Below, one piece after another: positions 18,918-33,474 of a DNA stretch of 64,000 bases. The stretch comes from Actinomyces oris (lineage in GTDB: Bacteria; Actinomycetota; Actinomycetes; Actinomycetales; Actinomycetaceae), in assembly GCF_001553935.1 (NCBI RefSeq), contig NZ_CP014232.1:186001-250000 (forward strand), read 5' to 3'. Position 1 is the first letter of the stretch. Every line of letters starts with the position of its first letter. A program made the translations under genes and the position numbers. The notes below the pieces were generated by a model. That model saw only the letters and a list, made by a program, of their open reading frames with translations, did not search any database and was not told the origin of the DNA.

Positions 18918-19430
18918 TCACTTCTCCTTGAGTTGATCGGTGATGGATCGTGGGCCGCGCGTGATCGCCACGGCACCGGACTGGACAATCTCTTTGACAC
19001 CGTACGGCTGGAGAGCCGTCAGTAGAGCCTTGACCTTGGATTCTGAGCCGATGGTCTCAATGACCACCGACGTGGGGGCGACGTCCACGACGTGGGCGCG
19101 GAACAGGTCGACGACCTGGAGCACCGCCGTGCGATTGGCGTCATCGGCGTGCACCTTGATGAGGTAGAGCTCGCGCTCGACCGAGGTGTCGGGGTCGAGC
19201 TCGACGATCTTGAGGACGTTGACCAGCTTGTTGAGCTGCTTGGTGACCTGTTCCATGGCCAGTCCCTCGGCGTCCGCGATCACCGTGATGCGCGAGATGT
19301 CCTCGTGCTCGGTGGGCCCCACGGCCAGGGAGTGGATGTTGAAGCCCCGGCGCGTGAACAGCGCCGAGACCCGGGTCAGGACGCCGGGCTTGTTCTCCAC
19401 CAGGACGGACAGGGTGTGCTTCTCGCTCAC
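18918..19430 (-). CDS. ilvN: Acetolactate synthase small (regulatory) subunit
   Basis: A ~170-residue regulatory subunit that binds IlvB and gives valine feedback inhibition. The N-terminal ACT domain reads TLSVLVENKPGVLTRVSALF and TRRGFNIHSLAVGPTEHEDI. The C-terminal domain follows after residue ~80. I chose the GTG at 19430 because GAGGAG lies eight bases before it; a GTG at 19439, overlapping the ilvB stop, is the alternative. The frame extends further upstream but that part overlaps ilvB and is not conserved. It lies between ilvB and ilvC. Confidence 0.94.
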   Translation of the reverse strand: MSEKHTLSVLVENKPGVLTRVSALFTRRGFNIHSLAVGPTEHEDISRITVIADAEGLAMEQVTKQLNKLVNVLKIVELDPDTSVERELYLIKVHADDANRTAVLQVVDLFRAHVVDVAPTSVVIETIGSESKVKALLTALQPYGVKEIVQSGAVAITRGPRSITDQLKEK

Positions 19431-19435
19431 GGCGC

Positions 19436-21220
19436 TCACTCCTCTTCCCACACCGGGCTCATGCCGCGGGCGTGCTGGATCTCGTCGTTGGATACCCCGG
19501 CCGCGACCATGGGCCACACCTGGGCGTCCGCGGAGACGATGAAGTCGACGACGACGGGGCGGTCGTTGATGGCATTGGCCTGGGCGATGACGTCGTCCAG
19601 GTCCTCCAGGCGCTCACACCGCAGCCCAACGGCCCCGTAGGCCTCGGCCATCTTGACGAAGTCGGGGACGCGCACCGTTCCGGCGCCGGTATGCAGATCA
19701 GTGTTGGAGTAGCGCTGCCCGTAGAACAGCGTCTGCCACTGCCGCACCATCCCCAGCGAGGAGTTGTTGATGATGGCGACCTTGATGGGGATGTTGTTGA
19801 GGGTGCAGGTGGCCAGCTCCTGGTTGGTCATCTGGAAGCACCCGTCTCCGTCGATGAGCCACACCGGCCGGTCGGGGCAGGCCTCCTTGGCACCCATGGC
19901 GGCGGGCAGGCCGTAGCCCATGGTGCCGGCGCCGGCCGAGGTGAGCCAGGTGTGCGGACGGCGGAAGGTGAGGTAGTGGGCCGACCACATCTGGTGCTGG
20001 CCCACGCCCGTGACCCAGATGGTGTCCTCGGAGGCCGCCCGATCAAGATGGGTGATGACCTCCTGAGGCTGAAGCAGTCCGTCGTCGGTGTCGGTCCAAC
20101 CCGTAGGGTAGGTGGCCTGGATGCGCTCGATCTCACGGCGCCACGGGGCGATGTCCACCCGCCCCTCAGCGGCGACGTGGTCGCGGAACTCAGCGCTCAG
20201 GGCGGGGACGACGTCGGCCAGGTCCCCGACGATCGGGACGTCGGCGGTGCGGATCTTGGAGATCTCGGCGGGGTCGACGTCGACGTGGATCACCGAGGCC
20301 TTGGTGGCGAAGGTGTCCGGCTTGCCGGTGACCCGGTCATCGAAGCGGGCTCCCAGGCAGACGACGACGTCGGCCCGCTGCAAGGCCCCGACGGCGGCCA
20401 CAGTACCGTGCATTCCGGGCATCCCCAGGTTGAGCGGGTGCTCGCTGGGCATGACGTCCAGGGCGGTCAGGGTGGTGACGAAGGGCGCTCCAATGAGCTC
20501 GATGAGCTCCGTCAGATCCTCGGTGGGAACCTGCGCCCGGTTCAGGCCACCGCCCAGGTAGAGGACGGGTCGCTCGGCAGCGGAGATCACCTCGGCGGCC
20601 TGGGCCAGGCGCCGCTGATTGGGCTTACCCGGCAGGCGGTAGCCGGGAAGGTCACGGGCCGGGGGCCACACGAACTCGGTGGGTCCCTCCTGGGCATCCT
20701 TGGAGATGTCGATGAGGACCGGGCCGGGGCGTCCGGTGGAGGCAATGTGGAAGGCCTCAGCCACGCACGGGACGATGTCCTCGGCGCGAGTGATGAGGAA
20801 GGAGTGCTTGACGAAGGGCATCGTGGCCCCGACGATGTCGGCCTCCTGGAAGGCGTCCGTCCCGATTCCGCGGCTTCCGACCTGCCCGGTGATGGCCAGC
20901 ATGGGCACGGAGTCCATGTGGGCGTCACCGATGGGTGTGATGAGGTTGGTGGCGCCGGGGCCAGAGGTGGCCACGCACACCCCGGGGCGACCGGTGACCA
21001 TGGCGTATCCCTCGGCGGCATGACCAGCGCCCTGCTCGTGGCGCACCAGGACGTGACGGATCTTCGTCGAGGCGAGCAGGGGGTCGTAGAAGGGCAGGAT
21101 GGCGCCGCCCGGCATCCCGAAGATGTCTGTGACGCCTAGCTCCTCCAGCGCGCGCACCAGAGCCTGGGCGCCTGTCATGACCTGGTGGTCCTGACGTGCG
21201 GGAGCGTCTTCGCGTGTCAT
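19436..21220 (-). CDS. ilvB: Acetolactate synthase large (catalytic) subunit
   Basis: A 594-residue thiamine-diphosphate enzyme that makes acetolactate from two pyruvates, or acetohydroxybutyrate from pyruvate and 2-ketobutyrate. Visible parts are the N-terminal TPP domain with [20 protein letters not shown] (catalytic glutamate), the central FAD/linker domain, and the C-terminal TPP motif starting [17 protein letters not shown] and ending [18 protein letters not shown] lies nine bases before the ATG. It is the first gene of ilvBNC. The upstream region holds a 19-bp palindrome and a 16-bp direct repeat that may control it. Confidence 0.97.
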   Translation of the reverse strand: MTREDAPARQDHQVMTGAQALVRALEELGVTDIFGMPGGAILPFYDPLLASTKIRHVLVRHEQGAGHAAEGYAMVTGRPGVCVATSGPGATNLITPIGDAHMDSVPMLAITGQVGSRGIGTDAFQEADIVGATMPFVKHSFLITRAEDIVPCVAEAFHIASTGRPGPVLIDISKDAQEGPTEFVWPPARDLPGYRLPGKPNQRRLAQAAEVISAAERPVLYLGGGLNRAQVPTEDLTELIELIGAPFVTTLTALDVMPSEHPLNLGMPGMHGTVAAVGALQRADVVVCLGARFDDRVTGKPDTFATKASVIHVDVDPAEISKIRTADVPIVGDLADVVPALSAEFRDHVAAEGRVDIAPWRREIERIQATYPTGWTDTDDGLLQPQEVITHLDRAASEDTIWVTGVGQHQMWSAHYLTFRRPHTWLTSAGAGTMGYGLPAAMGAKEACPDRPVWLIDGDGCFQMTNQELATCTLNNIPIKVAIINNSSLGMVRQWQTLFYGQRYSNTDLHTGAGTVRVPDFVKMAEAYGAVGLRCERLEDLDDVIAQANAINDRPVVVDFIVSADAQVWPMVAAGVSNDEIQHARGMSPVWEEE

Positions 21221-21302
21221 CGCTCGCTCTCCTTCTCCGTGCCTACTGACCGGCGACCTGCCGGGTAATGAACGTTAGATCAGTCTCCGCACAGAGTCAT
21301 AA

Positions 21303-21321
21303 TGAGACGGCGGCAATCTCA
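21303..21321. promoter_or_regulatory. 19-bp palindrome, copy B (upstream of ilvB)
   Basis: TGAGACGGCGGCAATCTCA lies 83-101 bases before the ilvB ATG and matches copy A at 11806-11824 at 17 of 19 positions. The symmetric ends (TGAGA/TCTCA) and promoter-proximal location suggest an operator. Confidence 0.5.
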
Positions 21322-21324
21322 CAT

Positions 21325-21412
21325 CGTGGAATCACGGACCAGGTGGCATGTTAGCGGCATGGCGGCTCGCCGCGCGAGAGGCCCTGTCCGCTCCCCCGTG
21401 GAATCACGGACC
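21325..21412. repeat. Direct repeat CGTGGAATCACGGACC, two copies
   Basis: An identical 16-base unit occurs at 21325-21340 and 21397-21412, 72 bases apart, in the divergent region between ilvB and the AspT-type transporter. Each copy contains the short inverted repeat CGTG-GAAT-CACG, so each could be a regulator-binding site. Confidence 0.55.
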
Positions 21413-21525
21413 TTGGTACGTCATCGACGCCGACGGAGATGACACAATGCTCCTGTTACTCCTGACAAACTGTCCGCTGCGTCACTTTCAGCTTCAGCGG
21501 CGACACGGAAGGCGGCACTAGCGAC

Positions 21526-23319
21526 GTGGCTATGGTCCTGGACTACCTGTTGGACAACCCGGTTGTCATCGTCCTGCTCATGGTTGGCTCCGGGATGCTG
21601 CTCTGGCGCGCCAGGCGCGGGAGCATACGCATCCCGGCAGCGGCCCTTCTGGTCTGCAGCACCGCACTGCTGATCTGGAAGGTGGCGCACGCCAATGTCC
21701 TCCACCATCTGGCCGGCAACGCGGTTCTCGTCCTATTCCTCCTGGTCGGCGCCGGGATGCTGCTCGGGCACATCAAGATCAAGGGCGTGAGCCTGGGCGC
21801 AGCGGCCGTCCTGTTCAGCGGCATCGCGCTGGCGGCGTGGGGAGCGTCAGCCTCCACCCCGATTGAGGTTCCCAAGGAGCTGGGAACCCTGGGGCTGGCG
21901 ATCTTCACCTTCGCCATCGGCATCCAGTCCGGGCCGAACTTCTTCCACGTCATCCGAACCGCCGGTGGGCCGCTGGCGCTCCTCCTGGGCATTCTGGGCG
22001 TGGCAACCCTGGCAGCCGTGGGCGTGGGACGTCTCCTCGGGCTCAAGGCGGCGATGATCGCGGGAGCCTTCGCCGGCGCCGTCACGAACACGCCCGCCCT
22101 GGCCGCAGCCGGTAACGCCGCCGCCATGGCCGGAGACAAGGCGGGACCGGGTGACGCCACCGTCGCCTATGCCGTCACCTACCTCTACGGTGTCATCGGC
22201 ATGCTGTTCTTCTGTCTGCTGGCGCTGCGCTACCGGCGCAGCGACAAGGACACTCCCTCCCCTCTCATCAACCGCACCATCCGGGTGGAGCGCGAGGACG
22301 GCCCGCTCCTGGGCAACATCGTTGAGACCATCTCGGGACAGCTGCGCTTCTCTCGTCTGCGCCGGGGTGAGAAGGGGCCGATCACCCGGCCGAAGAATGA
22401 CGACCGGCTGTACAAGGACGACCTCATCACCGTCGTCGGCACCCAGGACGCCGTCAACCAGGCGATCAAGGCGGTGGGCCACGGCTCCTCGCACTCACTC
22501 ATTGAGGACCGCAAGTATCTCGACTTCCGCCGGATCACAGTCTCGGACCCGAAGCTGGCCGGCCGTACCATCGGTGAGCTGGATATCGACAGCCGTTTCG
22601 GGGCAACGATCTCGCGGGTACGCCGCGGCGACGTCGACATGGTGGGCACCCCGGACCTGGTGCTGCAGCAGGGAGACCGGGTGCGCGTCGTGGGCCCGAC
22701 CGGGCGCATGAAGGATATTTCCACGTACTTCGGCGACTCCTCGCGCGGCCTGTCCTCTATCAACCCGGTGGCGCTGGGCCTGGGGATGGCACTGGGCATC
22801 GTCATCGGTGAGTGGAAGTTCCTCACGCCTACCGGAGCGACCTTCTCCATCGGATCGGCTGCCGGAACACTGCTGATCGGACTCATCTTCGGACGCATTG
22901 GCCGCATCGGGAAGTTCGTGACCGCCATGCCCTTCACTGCCACGGCGGTGCTGTCGGAGTTCGGGCTCCTGGTCTTCCTGGCCCAGGCGGGTACGAAGGC
23001 CGGTGGGGAGATCGCGCATGCCTTCACCGGTGGTGACTGGTGGAGGATCTTCGTCACCGGTTTCGTCGTCACCACCATCGTCGGACTGGGGATTTACGTC
23101 TCCATGCGCTGGATCGTCAAGATGGGTGGGACTCGCCTGTCAGGCCTCATCGGTGGCGCCCAGACCCAGCCGGCGATTCTGGCCTTCGCCAACGAGCGCA
23201 CCGGCGCCGACCCGCGGGTGGCGCTGGGGTACGCGATGGTCTATCCGGTGGCGATGATCGTCAAGATCTTCATTGCGCAGGTCCTCGGCGGAATTGCGCA
23301 GGTCCTCGGCGGACTGTGA
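21526..23319 (+). CDS. AspT/YidE-type transporter with two RCK-C domains
   Basis: A 597-residue membrane protein of the aspartate:alanine exchanger family. The layout is N-terminal helices 1-5 (~1-230, containing the AspT-type GAFAGAVTNTPALAAAGN), a cytoplasmic pair of TrkA/RCK-C domains at ~250-395 (NRTIRVEREDGPLLG, ISRVRRGDVDMVGTPDLVLQ), then a second membrane half (~400-595) with GGAQTQPAILAFANE. Related proteins exchange amino or dicarboxylic acids; the substrate here is unknown. Start is GTG 21526 or ATG 21532. The last 15 residues are a duplicated IAQVLGG unit caused by a 21-bp tandem repeat. Divergent from ilvB. Confidence 0.88.
   Translation: MAMVLDYLLDNPVVIVLLMVGSGMLLWRARRGSIRIPAAALLVCSTALLIWKVAHANVLHHLAGNAVLVLFLLVGAGMLLGHIKIKGVSLGAAAVLFSGIALAAWGASASTPIEVPKELGTLGLAIFTFAIGIQSGPNFFHVIRTAGGPLALLLGILGVATLAAVGVGRLLGLKAAMIAGAFAGAVTNTPALAAAGNAAAMAGDKAGPGDATVAYAVTYLYGVIGMLFFCLLALRYRRSDKDTPSPLINRTIRVEREDGPLLGNIVETISGQLRFSRLRRGEKGPITRPKNDDRLYKDDLITVVGTQDAVNQAIKAVGHGSSHSLIEDRKYLDFRRITVSDPKLAGRTIGELDIDSRFGATISRVRRGDVDMVGTPDLVLQQGDRVRVVGPTGRMKDISTYFGDSSRGLSSINPVALGLGMALGIVIGEWKFLTPTGATFSIGSAAGTLLIGLIFGRIGRIGKFVTAMPFTATAVLSEFGLLVFLAQAGTKAGGEIAHAFTGGDWWRIFVTGFVVTTIVGLGIYVSMRWIVKMGGTRLSGLIGGAQTQPAILAFANERTGADPRVALGYAMVYPVAMIVKIFIAQVLGGIAQVLGGL
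23272..23313. repeat. 21-bp tandem duplication at the transporter C-terminus
   Basis: A 21-base unit beginning ATTGCGCAGGTCCTCGGCGG occurs twice in a row immediately before the last codon and stop. It keeps frame and duplicates seven residues (IAQVLGG). It looks recent. Confidence 0.85.
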
Positions 23320-23355
23320 CCCGCTCCCCTGAGCCTCATGGGTCCCGCATCATCA

Positions 23356-23394
23356 ATGGTGGCCCGTCGCTGCATGTCAGCGGCGGGCCACCAT
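23356..23394. terminator. Bidirectional terminator between the transporter and thrE
   Basis: A 17-bp stem (left arm ATGGTGGCCCGTCGCTG, one G-T pair) with a five-base loop lies between two convergent genes. Confidence 0.8.
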
Positions 23395-23424
23395 CAGTAG
23401 TCACAGGCGAGCACAGGCCGAGGG

Positions 23425-24810
23425 TCAGTCCTCCAGAGGCTGCTCCACGGCCTCGACGTGTGTGCGAGGCAGCGTGATGTGCCCGGAGGTGGCAACGTCG
23501 TGGCGCCAGTTATGGTCGGTGATGATACGCGCCAAGGCCAAACCGACACCGATAGCGGTGATGACGAAGAAGACCTCAGCCAGGTTCGTGGCCGCCTCGC
23601 CGACGTCGACGCCGAGCTTATCCACGGAGAGCGTGTTGAGCGCGGAGATGGCTCGGTAGAAGGGGACTCCGGGGATCATGATGACGACGGCGGGAACGGA
23701 CAGAGCCACCCGGGACAGGGAGGCGCGGGAGACGAAGAGTTGGGCGAGCAAGCCGATCGTGACTGCGGCCAGTCCCACTGCGAGCTGCCATGGCACGTGG
23801 AAGACGTCAATGAGAAGCAGTCTGCCGGTATTGGCCAGAGCCCCGACCACTGCAGCCAGCATGCTGGCCTTCACGCCTGCGTTGAACAGCATGGCGAATC
23901 CGTAGGCGGCGATGAAGGAGCAGAAGCAGCGCAGAACGTAGAGGAGAGGACCGTCGAGCGTGCTGCCGCTGGCCGCGGCAACATCCCAGCGGAAGATGAA
24001 GGTCACGGTCCACACGGCGACGCCGGCCGCAGCCATGACCATGAGCACGTAGGCGCTGCGTGACAGGGCCGAGGAGAAGTCCTGTCGGAACAGGTCGAGC
24101 ATGGCGGTGACCATGGGGAAACCAGGGATGAGGAAGAGGATCGCCGAGATGATGCCGCCCTGGTGGTTTCCCGCCACCACGCCAGTGGCGTTCAGGGCTG
24201 TCACGATGCCCATGTAGGTGCCGGAGGCGGCGACTCCGCAGACGAGCCAGGTGAAGAAGTGCTGATAGTGGCGCTCCAGCATTTGCCGGCGAATGAACTG
24301 TCCGAGGAAGGCCGCGACGAGGACCGTCAGACACTCCACCCAACCGCCCTTGTTGAGGAAGCAGAATCCGGCACAGGCCACACCCGAGGCTGCCGCGTTG
24401 GTGAAGGCGTTGTAGCGCGCATGCATCTTCTCGACCTGTTGAAGCCTGGCCTCGAGGTGCTCGACGGTCTCATGTGCTCGCAGGTCGTGGACGATGCGGC
24501 GCAGTGCCTCTAAGCGACCGACGTTGACGCCGACCCGACGCACTTCGCAGGCCTCGGTACGGAAACGGTTGCCGACGTAGGAGGAGGTGACGATCTCGGT
24601 CATCGTCACGGTCGCCTCGTGGCGGTCGAGCCCAACAGCCGAGGCGGCTCTGGCCATGGAGGACTTGATGCGGTAGGAGCCGGCACCGGCGGCGAGCATG
24701 AGTCGCCCCAGGTGCAGCACGACGTCGGACTGTTGCATGAGCCGATCGGCATCGAGACTCGGTTCGTGGCCGTTGCCCGATGGAGTGGTAGGGAGGTCGC
24801 TATGAGTCAC
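23425..24810 (-). CDS. thrE: Threonine/serine exporter family protein (ThrE)
   Basis: A 461-residue protein in which both halves of the ThrE family are fused. The N-terminal DUF1212-type region includes LHLGRLMLAAGAGSYRIKSS, and the C-terminal DUF3815-type region contains VIMIPGVPFYRAISAL. About ten membrane segments span residues ~135-430 (e.g. GGIISAILFLIPGFPMVTAM). Corynebacterium glutamicum ThrE, of similar length, exports threonine and serine by proton antiport. The GTG start at 24810 has no clear ribosome site; an ATG at 24738 is an alternative. It lies just downstream of the rRNA operon on the same strand, separated by the rRNA terminator. Confidence 0.85.
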   Translation of the reverse strand: MTHSDLPTTPSGNGHEPSLDADRLMQQSDVVLHLGRLMLAAGAGSYRIKSSMARAASAVGLDRHEATVTMTEIVTSSYVGNRFRTEACEVRRVGVNVGRLEALRRIVHDLRAHETVEHLEARLQQVEKMHARYNAFTNAAASGVACAGFCFLNKGGWVECLTVLVAAFLGQFIRRQMLERHYQHFFTWLVCGVAASGTYMGIVTALNATGVVAGNHQGGIISAILFLIPGFPMVTAMLDLFRQDFSSALSRSAYVLMVMAAAGVAVWTVTFIFRWDVAAASGSTLDGPLLYVLRCFCSFIAAYGFAMLFNAGVKASMLAAVVGALANTGRLLLIDVFHVPWQLAVGLAAVTIGLLAQLFVSRASLSRVALSVPAVVIMIPGVPFYRAISALNTLSVDKLGVDVGEAATNLAEVFFVITAIGVGLALARIITDHNWRHDVATSGHITLPRTHVEAVEQPLED

Positions 24811-24956
24811 AGAGACAATGGTGCACCGTTTCGTGCCTCGATGTCAGATCGGGTGTGGATGCGGCTGGTTCGGGCATGGCTCCGTGCCGTGCATTGGTGT
24901 TGTGTGCTGGTGGTTGCTAGTGGGTGGCGAATCCACAGTGTCCCGGCAATGGGTTC

Positions 24957-24988
24957 AGCCCCCGGCGCTCCTTGCGGAGCCGGGGGCT
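24957..24988 (-). terminator. rRNA operon terminator
   Basis: AGCCCCCGGC pairs with GCCGGGGGCT, with a further inner TCC/GGA helix and a TTGC loop. It lies about 15 bases past the 3' end of 5S rRNA. The stem is very GC-rich, with no long U-run. Confidence 0.75.
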
Positions 24989-25003
24989 GGACCGGTGGTT
25001 TGT

Positions 25004-25122
25004 GCTCGGTGGTGTCCTACTCTCCCGCACCCTGGCGGGTGCAGTACCATCGGCGCTGTCAGGCTTAGCTTCCGGGTTCGGGATGGATACCGGGCGTTTC
25101 CCTGTCGCTGTGACCACCGAGA
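25004..25122 (-). rRNA. rrf: 5S ribosomal RNA
   Basis: Read on the minus strand, CTCGGTGGTCACAGCG, GGGAAACGCCCGG, CCGAACCCGGAAGCTAAGCC and GGGAGAGTAGGACACCACCGAG are all standard actinobacterial 5S segments. The terminal stem pairs 25114-25121 with 25005-25012. End positions are accurate to a few bases. Confidence 0.95.
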
Positions 25123-25296
25123 CGACTACGTGGGCAGTGCGTCAGTGTGTTCTTGTGATTCTGTTATCGGGCCGCCTGTCAACGCACACTGTGTGTGGTT
25201 GGTGGTATGGGTTGGGTGTGGACCGTATAGTGGACGCTTCGCTTTACTGTGGTTGCTCACCCCCGCCAGGGTTTAACCACTGGCGTGTTGGGGTGT
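25123..25296 (-). other. 23S-5S spacer with 3' arm of the pre-23S processing stem
   Basis: No gene is seen. On the rRNA sense strand the stretch around 25200-25240 (GCGTCCACTATACGGTCCAC) is complementary to the segment at about 28537-28575 in the 16S-23S spacer. The two flank 23S and would pair to give the long helix cut by RNase III. Confidence 0.65.
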
Positions 25297-30429
<5,133 letters not shown>

Positions 30430-30628
30430 AACAAAACCAACAAAACCAGGCCCCAACCAACCACAAACAAATAGCCAGCCAGAACCCAACGTCAGTACAA
30501 CAGTCCAGAAAACCAGACCAGGCCCAACCCAACCCCCACAACAAAGAGGGCCAGGCAAACCAAAACAAAACAAACCCCAAAAACCACACAAACAAGCGCA
30601 GCCCCCAGGGCCATGGCATAAAAAACAT

Positions 30629-30654
30629 GACACACTATCGAGTTCTCAAACAAC
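30629..30654 (-). promoter_or_regulatory. rRNA leader element (boxA-like)
   Basis: On the minus strand the leader contains GTTTGAGAACTCGATAGTGT, a conserved element in actinobacterial rRNA leaders connected with antitermination and 16S processing. It lies about 200 bases before mature 16S. Confidence 0.55.
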
Positions 30655-30716
30655 ACACCCAGCCGGAACTCAATCAAGCCTTTGGACTCAACTTCGCTCT
30701 GGCGAGCAACTCCGCT

Positions 30717-30746
30717 ACTCTAGAACATTTGTCGGTTCGACGTCAA
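30717..30746 (-). promoter_or_regulatory. rRNA promoter, proximal
   Basis: On the minus strand TTGACG, an 18-base spacer, then TAGAGT. The start point would be near 30709, giving a leader of about 280 bases. Confidence 0.6.
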
Positions 30747-30849
30747 CCTCAGAAGTATTGTTCGCGGTCACACCGATCGACGCTCTGTCGTAGCGAGTTC
30801 GCTGCTGGAGGGTCTCGGGGGAAGCCCGGGCCGTTCGGCAGCGGGCTGT

Positions 30850-30880
30850 ACTTTAGGCAGGTCCACCCCATAGACGTCAA
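30850..30880 (-). promoter_or_regulatory. rRNA promoter, distal
   Basis: On the minus strand TTGACG, a 19-base spacer, then TAAAGT. It uses the same -35 box as the proximal promoter 134 bases downstream, so the operon seems to have tandem promoters. The remaining bases of the 30430-31084 gap hold no gene that I can see. Confidence 0.5.
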
Positions 30881-31084
30881 ACCGATCGCCCATGATCCAG
30901 GACACACCGACTTTTCCGCGCCATTCCAACCGCTTCGCTGAACGCATCGCTGCGTATCAACAAAACCCCGCCATTCGTCAGTGTCCAACGAGCAGTTCGG
31001 CATGACTACAATCAGCCAGTCAGTTTACGATTCAACTACTGGCGTCCGGCATCGGACCCCAGCGATCATCAAGGAGCACCTCCC

Positions 31085-31642
31085 GTGCCTGCTTCCACTC
31101 GTGGCGCCAAGCGCCCTCGTTCCGGATCCGACATCGTGACCAGCCCGTCGGCTCGCATCGTGCTGGCCGTCCTACGGATCGTCGTCGGCTTCATTTTCCT
31201 GTGGACCTTCCTGGACAAGACGTTCGGCCTCGGATTCTCCACCCCTCGTCAGATGGCCTGGATCCACGGAGGTCAGCCCGCCCAGGGCTTCATCAAGGGC
31301 GTGGCAGTTCACAGCCCCTTTGGGAGCGCATTTGAGCTGCTGGCCAACCCGGTCGGGGACTGGCTGTTCATGGCTGGGATGCTCGGGGTGGGCGTCGCCC
31401 TGACTCTGGGCATTGGGCTCAAGGTGAGCGCATTCGCGGCCTCAGCACTCATGGTGCCGTTGTATCTGGCCCTGTGGCCCATCGGCACCGGAGGTACCGA
31501 GAACGCCGCGACCAACCCCCTGGTCGATCTTCACTGGGTTCTGACTCTGTCCGCCATCCTGTTCGCCCTGACTCGGGCCGGCGACACCCTGGGGCTGGGC
31601 GCCTGGTGGTCTCGCCTGGTCGGCGACTCCTGGCTGCGCTGA
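31085..31642 (+). CDS. DoxX-like membrane protein
   Basis: A 185-residue protein with four predicted membrane segments (about 25-45, 88-108, 115-135 and 148-165). VLAVLRIVVGFIFLWTFLDK and the second segment resemble the DoxX/DoxD family of small quinone-linked membrane proteins. Its reaction is unknown; related proteins are linked to thiol redox balance or thiosulfate oxidation. GTG start with AAGGAG eight bases upstream. It is transcribed away from the rRNA promoters and ends at a shared terminator with the malic enzyme gene. Confidence 0.75.
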   Translation: MPASTRGAKRPRSGSDIVTSPSARIVLAVLRIVVGFIFLWTFLDKTFGLGFSTPRQMAWIHGGQPAQGFIKGVAVHSPFGSAFELLANPVGDWLFMAGMLGVGVALTLGIGLKVSAFAASALMVPLYLALWPIGTGGTENAATNPLVDLHWVLTLSAILFALTRAGDTLGLGAWWSRLVGDSWLR

Positions 31643-31687
31643 TGTCTCCGTCGTCGTGACCGATGAGCGACCTCAGGCCACGTGCTG

Positions 31688-31738
31688 CGTAGGGCCAGGG
31701 GCGTGAGACACCCGAAGGTGTCTACGCCCCTGGCTACG
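31688..31738. terminator. Bidirectional terminator between the DoxX-like and malic enzyme genes
   Basis: A long hairpin with a CGAA tetraloop (31713-31716): inner stem AGACACC/GGTGTCT, outer stem CCAGGGGCGT/ACGCCCCTGG, plus CGTAG/CTACG at the base. Confidence 0.8.
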
Positions 31739-31758
31739 TCACCTGGAACCTACGCTTC

Positions 31759-33147
31759 TCACTCCGTCTCAGCGAACTTGCGGACCGCCTTGGCCACGGC
31801 GTCGGCGACCCGGGTGTCGAAGGCGCCGGGGATGATGTACACCGGGCTGATCTCGTCATCGGCGATCACCGAGGCGATACCGGTCGACGCGGCCCGCAGC
31901 AGTTCGGTGGAGATGTCGGTGATCCCGGTGTCCAGCAGACCTCGGAAGAGCCCGGGGAAGGCCAGGACATTGTTGATCTGGTTGGGGAAGTCCGAGCGTC
32001 CGGTCGCCACCACGGCGGCGTAGTCGGCCGCGCGGATAGGGTCGACCTCCGGGATCGGGTTAGCCATGGCGAAGACGATGGAGCCCTCGTTCATGACCTC
32101 CAGGTCCTCGGGCTCGAGCAGGTTGCCCGAGGAGACCCCGATGAAGACGTCGGCCCCCTTGAGGCCCTCCTTGAGGGAGCCGGTCACCTGACGCGGGTTG
32201 GTGTTCTCTGCCAGCCACTTGCGGTGCTCGTTCATCCCCTCGGTGTTCGCCGCGGACAAGGCTCCGGTGCGCCCGTAGCCGACGATGTCCGTGGCGCCGT
32301 GCGCCATGAGCAGCTTGGCGATGGCGCTGCCGGCCGCACCGACACCGGACAGGACGATGCGCACGTCCTCGATCTTCTTGCCCACGATCTTCAGAGCGTT
32401 GATGAGGGCCGCCAGGGTCACGATGGCGGTACCGTGCTGGTCGTCGTGGAAGACCGGGATGTCGAGCTCCTCGCGCAGGCGGGCCTCGATGTCGAAGCAC
32501 TTGGGGGCGGCGATGTCCTCCAGGTTGATGCCGCCGTAGGCCGGGGCGATGGCCTTGACGATGGAGATGATCTCCTCGGGGTCCTTCGTGTCCAGGGCCA
32601 CCGGCCAGGCGTCCACGTTGCCGAACTGCTTGAACAGAACGGCCTTGCCCTCCATGACGGGCATGGCTGCGGATGGGCCGATGTCCCCCAGCCCCAAGAC
32701 CGCGGTCCCGTCGGTGACGACGGCGACGGTGTTCTTCTTGATGGTGAGCATCCGGGCGCGCTCGGGGTGGTCGTAGATGGCCTTGCAGACGCGGGCCACT
32801 CCGGGGGTGTAGACACGGGCCAGGTCACGACGGTTGTGAATCGGGTACTTGCTAGCGATCTCGATCTTGCCTCCGACGTGAGTCAGGAAGGTCGAGTCGC
32901 CGACGTTGCGGACGACGACGCCGTCAATCTCCTCCAACTTGGCAACCAGCTCGTTGCGGTGCTTGGAGTCCCGGGTGTCCGCCGTGAGATTGACGGTGAG
33001 CTTGTCGCCGTCGGAGTCGGCCACGTCGACGCCGGTGACGATGGCACCAGTCGCAGTGGCAGTGTCGACCAGGCGGGCCACCGCCTTCTGGGAGGCGGGC
33101 ACCTCGAGGTACAGGGCGACGGTGTAACTGGGACTGGGCTGAACCAT
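31759..33147 (-). CDS. Malic enzyme with N-terminal ACT domain
   Basis: A 462-residue enzyme that oxidatively decarboxylates malate to pyruvate and CO2. Residues ~1-80 form an ACT-like domain ([20 protein letters not shown]), which may bind an amino acid effector. The catalytic part has [17 protein letters not shown] (tyrosine), [40 protein letters not shown] (metal aspartates) and the NAD(P) loop [19 protein letters not shown] versus NADP preference cannot be read safely. The ATG at 33147 has GAGGAG five bases upstream; a GTG at 33153 is possible. A hairpin-forming TGAGATT/AATCTCA pair lies about 100 bases upstream. Confidence 0.92.
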   Translation of the reverse strand: MVQPSPSYTVALYLEVPASQKAVARLVDTATATGAIVTGVDVADSDGDKLTVNLTADTRDSKHRNELVAKLEEIDGVVVRNVGDSTFLTHVGGKIEIASKYPIHNRRDLARVYTPGVARVCKAIYDHPERARMLTIKKNTVAVVTDGTAVLGLGDIGPSAAMPVMEGKAVLFKQFGNVDAWPVALDTKDPEEIISIVKAIAPAYGGINLEDIAAPKCFDIEARLREELDIPVFHDDQHGTAIVTLAALINALKIVGKKIEDVRIVLSGVGAAGSAIAKLLMAHGATDIVGYGRTGALSAANTEGMNEHRKWLAENTNPRQVTGSLKEGLKGADVFIGVSSGNLLEPEDLEVMNEGSIVFAMANPIPEVDPIRAADYAAVVATGRSDFPNQINNVLAFPGLFRGLLDTGITDISTELLRAASTGIASVIADDEISPVYIIPGAFDTRVADAVAKAVRKFAETE

Positions 33148-33249
33148 GGGCACTCCTCGTGGGATGGGCAGGACTTGAGGTCAGTACTCCGAGCCTATCT
33201 CCCAGCGACCGCCAGCCACTCGGATGACGGTCCCATTGTGACCGGATGC

Positions 33250-33282
33250 TGAGATTCCGGGCAGCTTTCGCAAGCAATCTCA
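33250..33282. promoter_or_regulatory. Inverted repeat upstream of the malic enzyme gene
   Basis: TGAGATT (33250-33256) and AATCTCA (33276-33282) flank an inner GCTT-TCGC-AAGC hairpin. The outer arms resemble the ends of copies A and B of the 19-bp palindrome, but the spacing differs. It could be an operator or an RNA hairpin. Confidence 0.3.
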
Positions 33283-33348
33283 CCCTGCTCGCACACCCTC
33301 CATCACCGACGCGAGCCGCCGGGGATGCTGAGGGGAACCGCCGGCAAC

Positions 33349-33404
33349 GGACAGTCCGGCCCGTCACCACTGGCTGGATGCAGCGGTGACGGGCCGGACT
33401 GTCC
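33349..33404 (-). terminator. gatCAB operon terminator
   Basis: Arms of 22 bases (left GGACAGTCCGGCCCGTCACC...) pair at 20 of 22 positions around a 12-base loop, 71 bases after the gatB stop. The rest of the 33154-33474 gap holds the malic enzyme promoter region and no gene. Confidence 0.75.
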
Positions 33405-33474
33405 CGAACCGCCCTCAGTACGAGAGGGCGATGCAAGGAGAAGAGGATTCAGCGGACCTGCGGCGAGACCCGCC

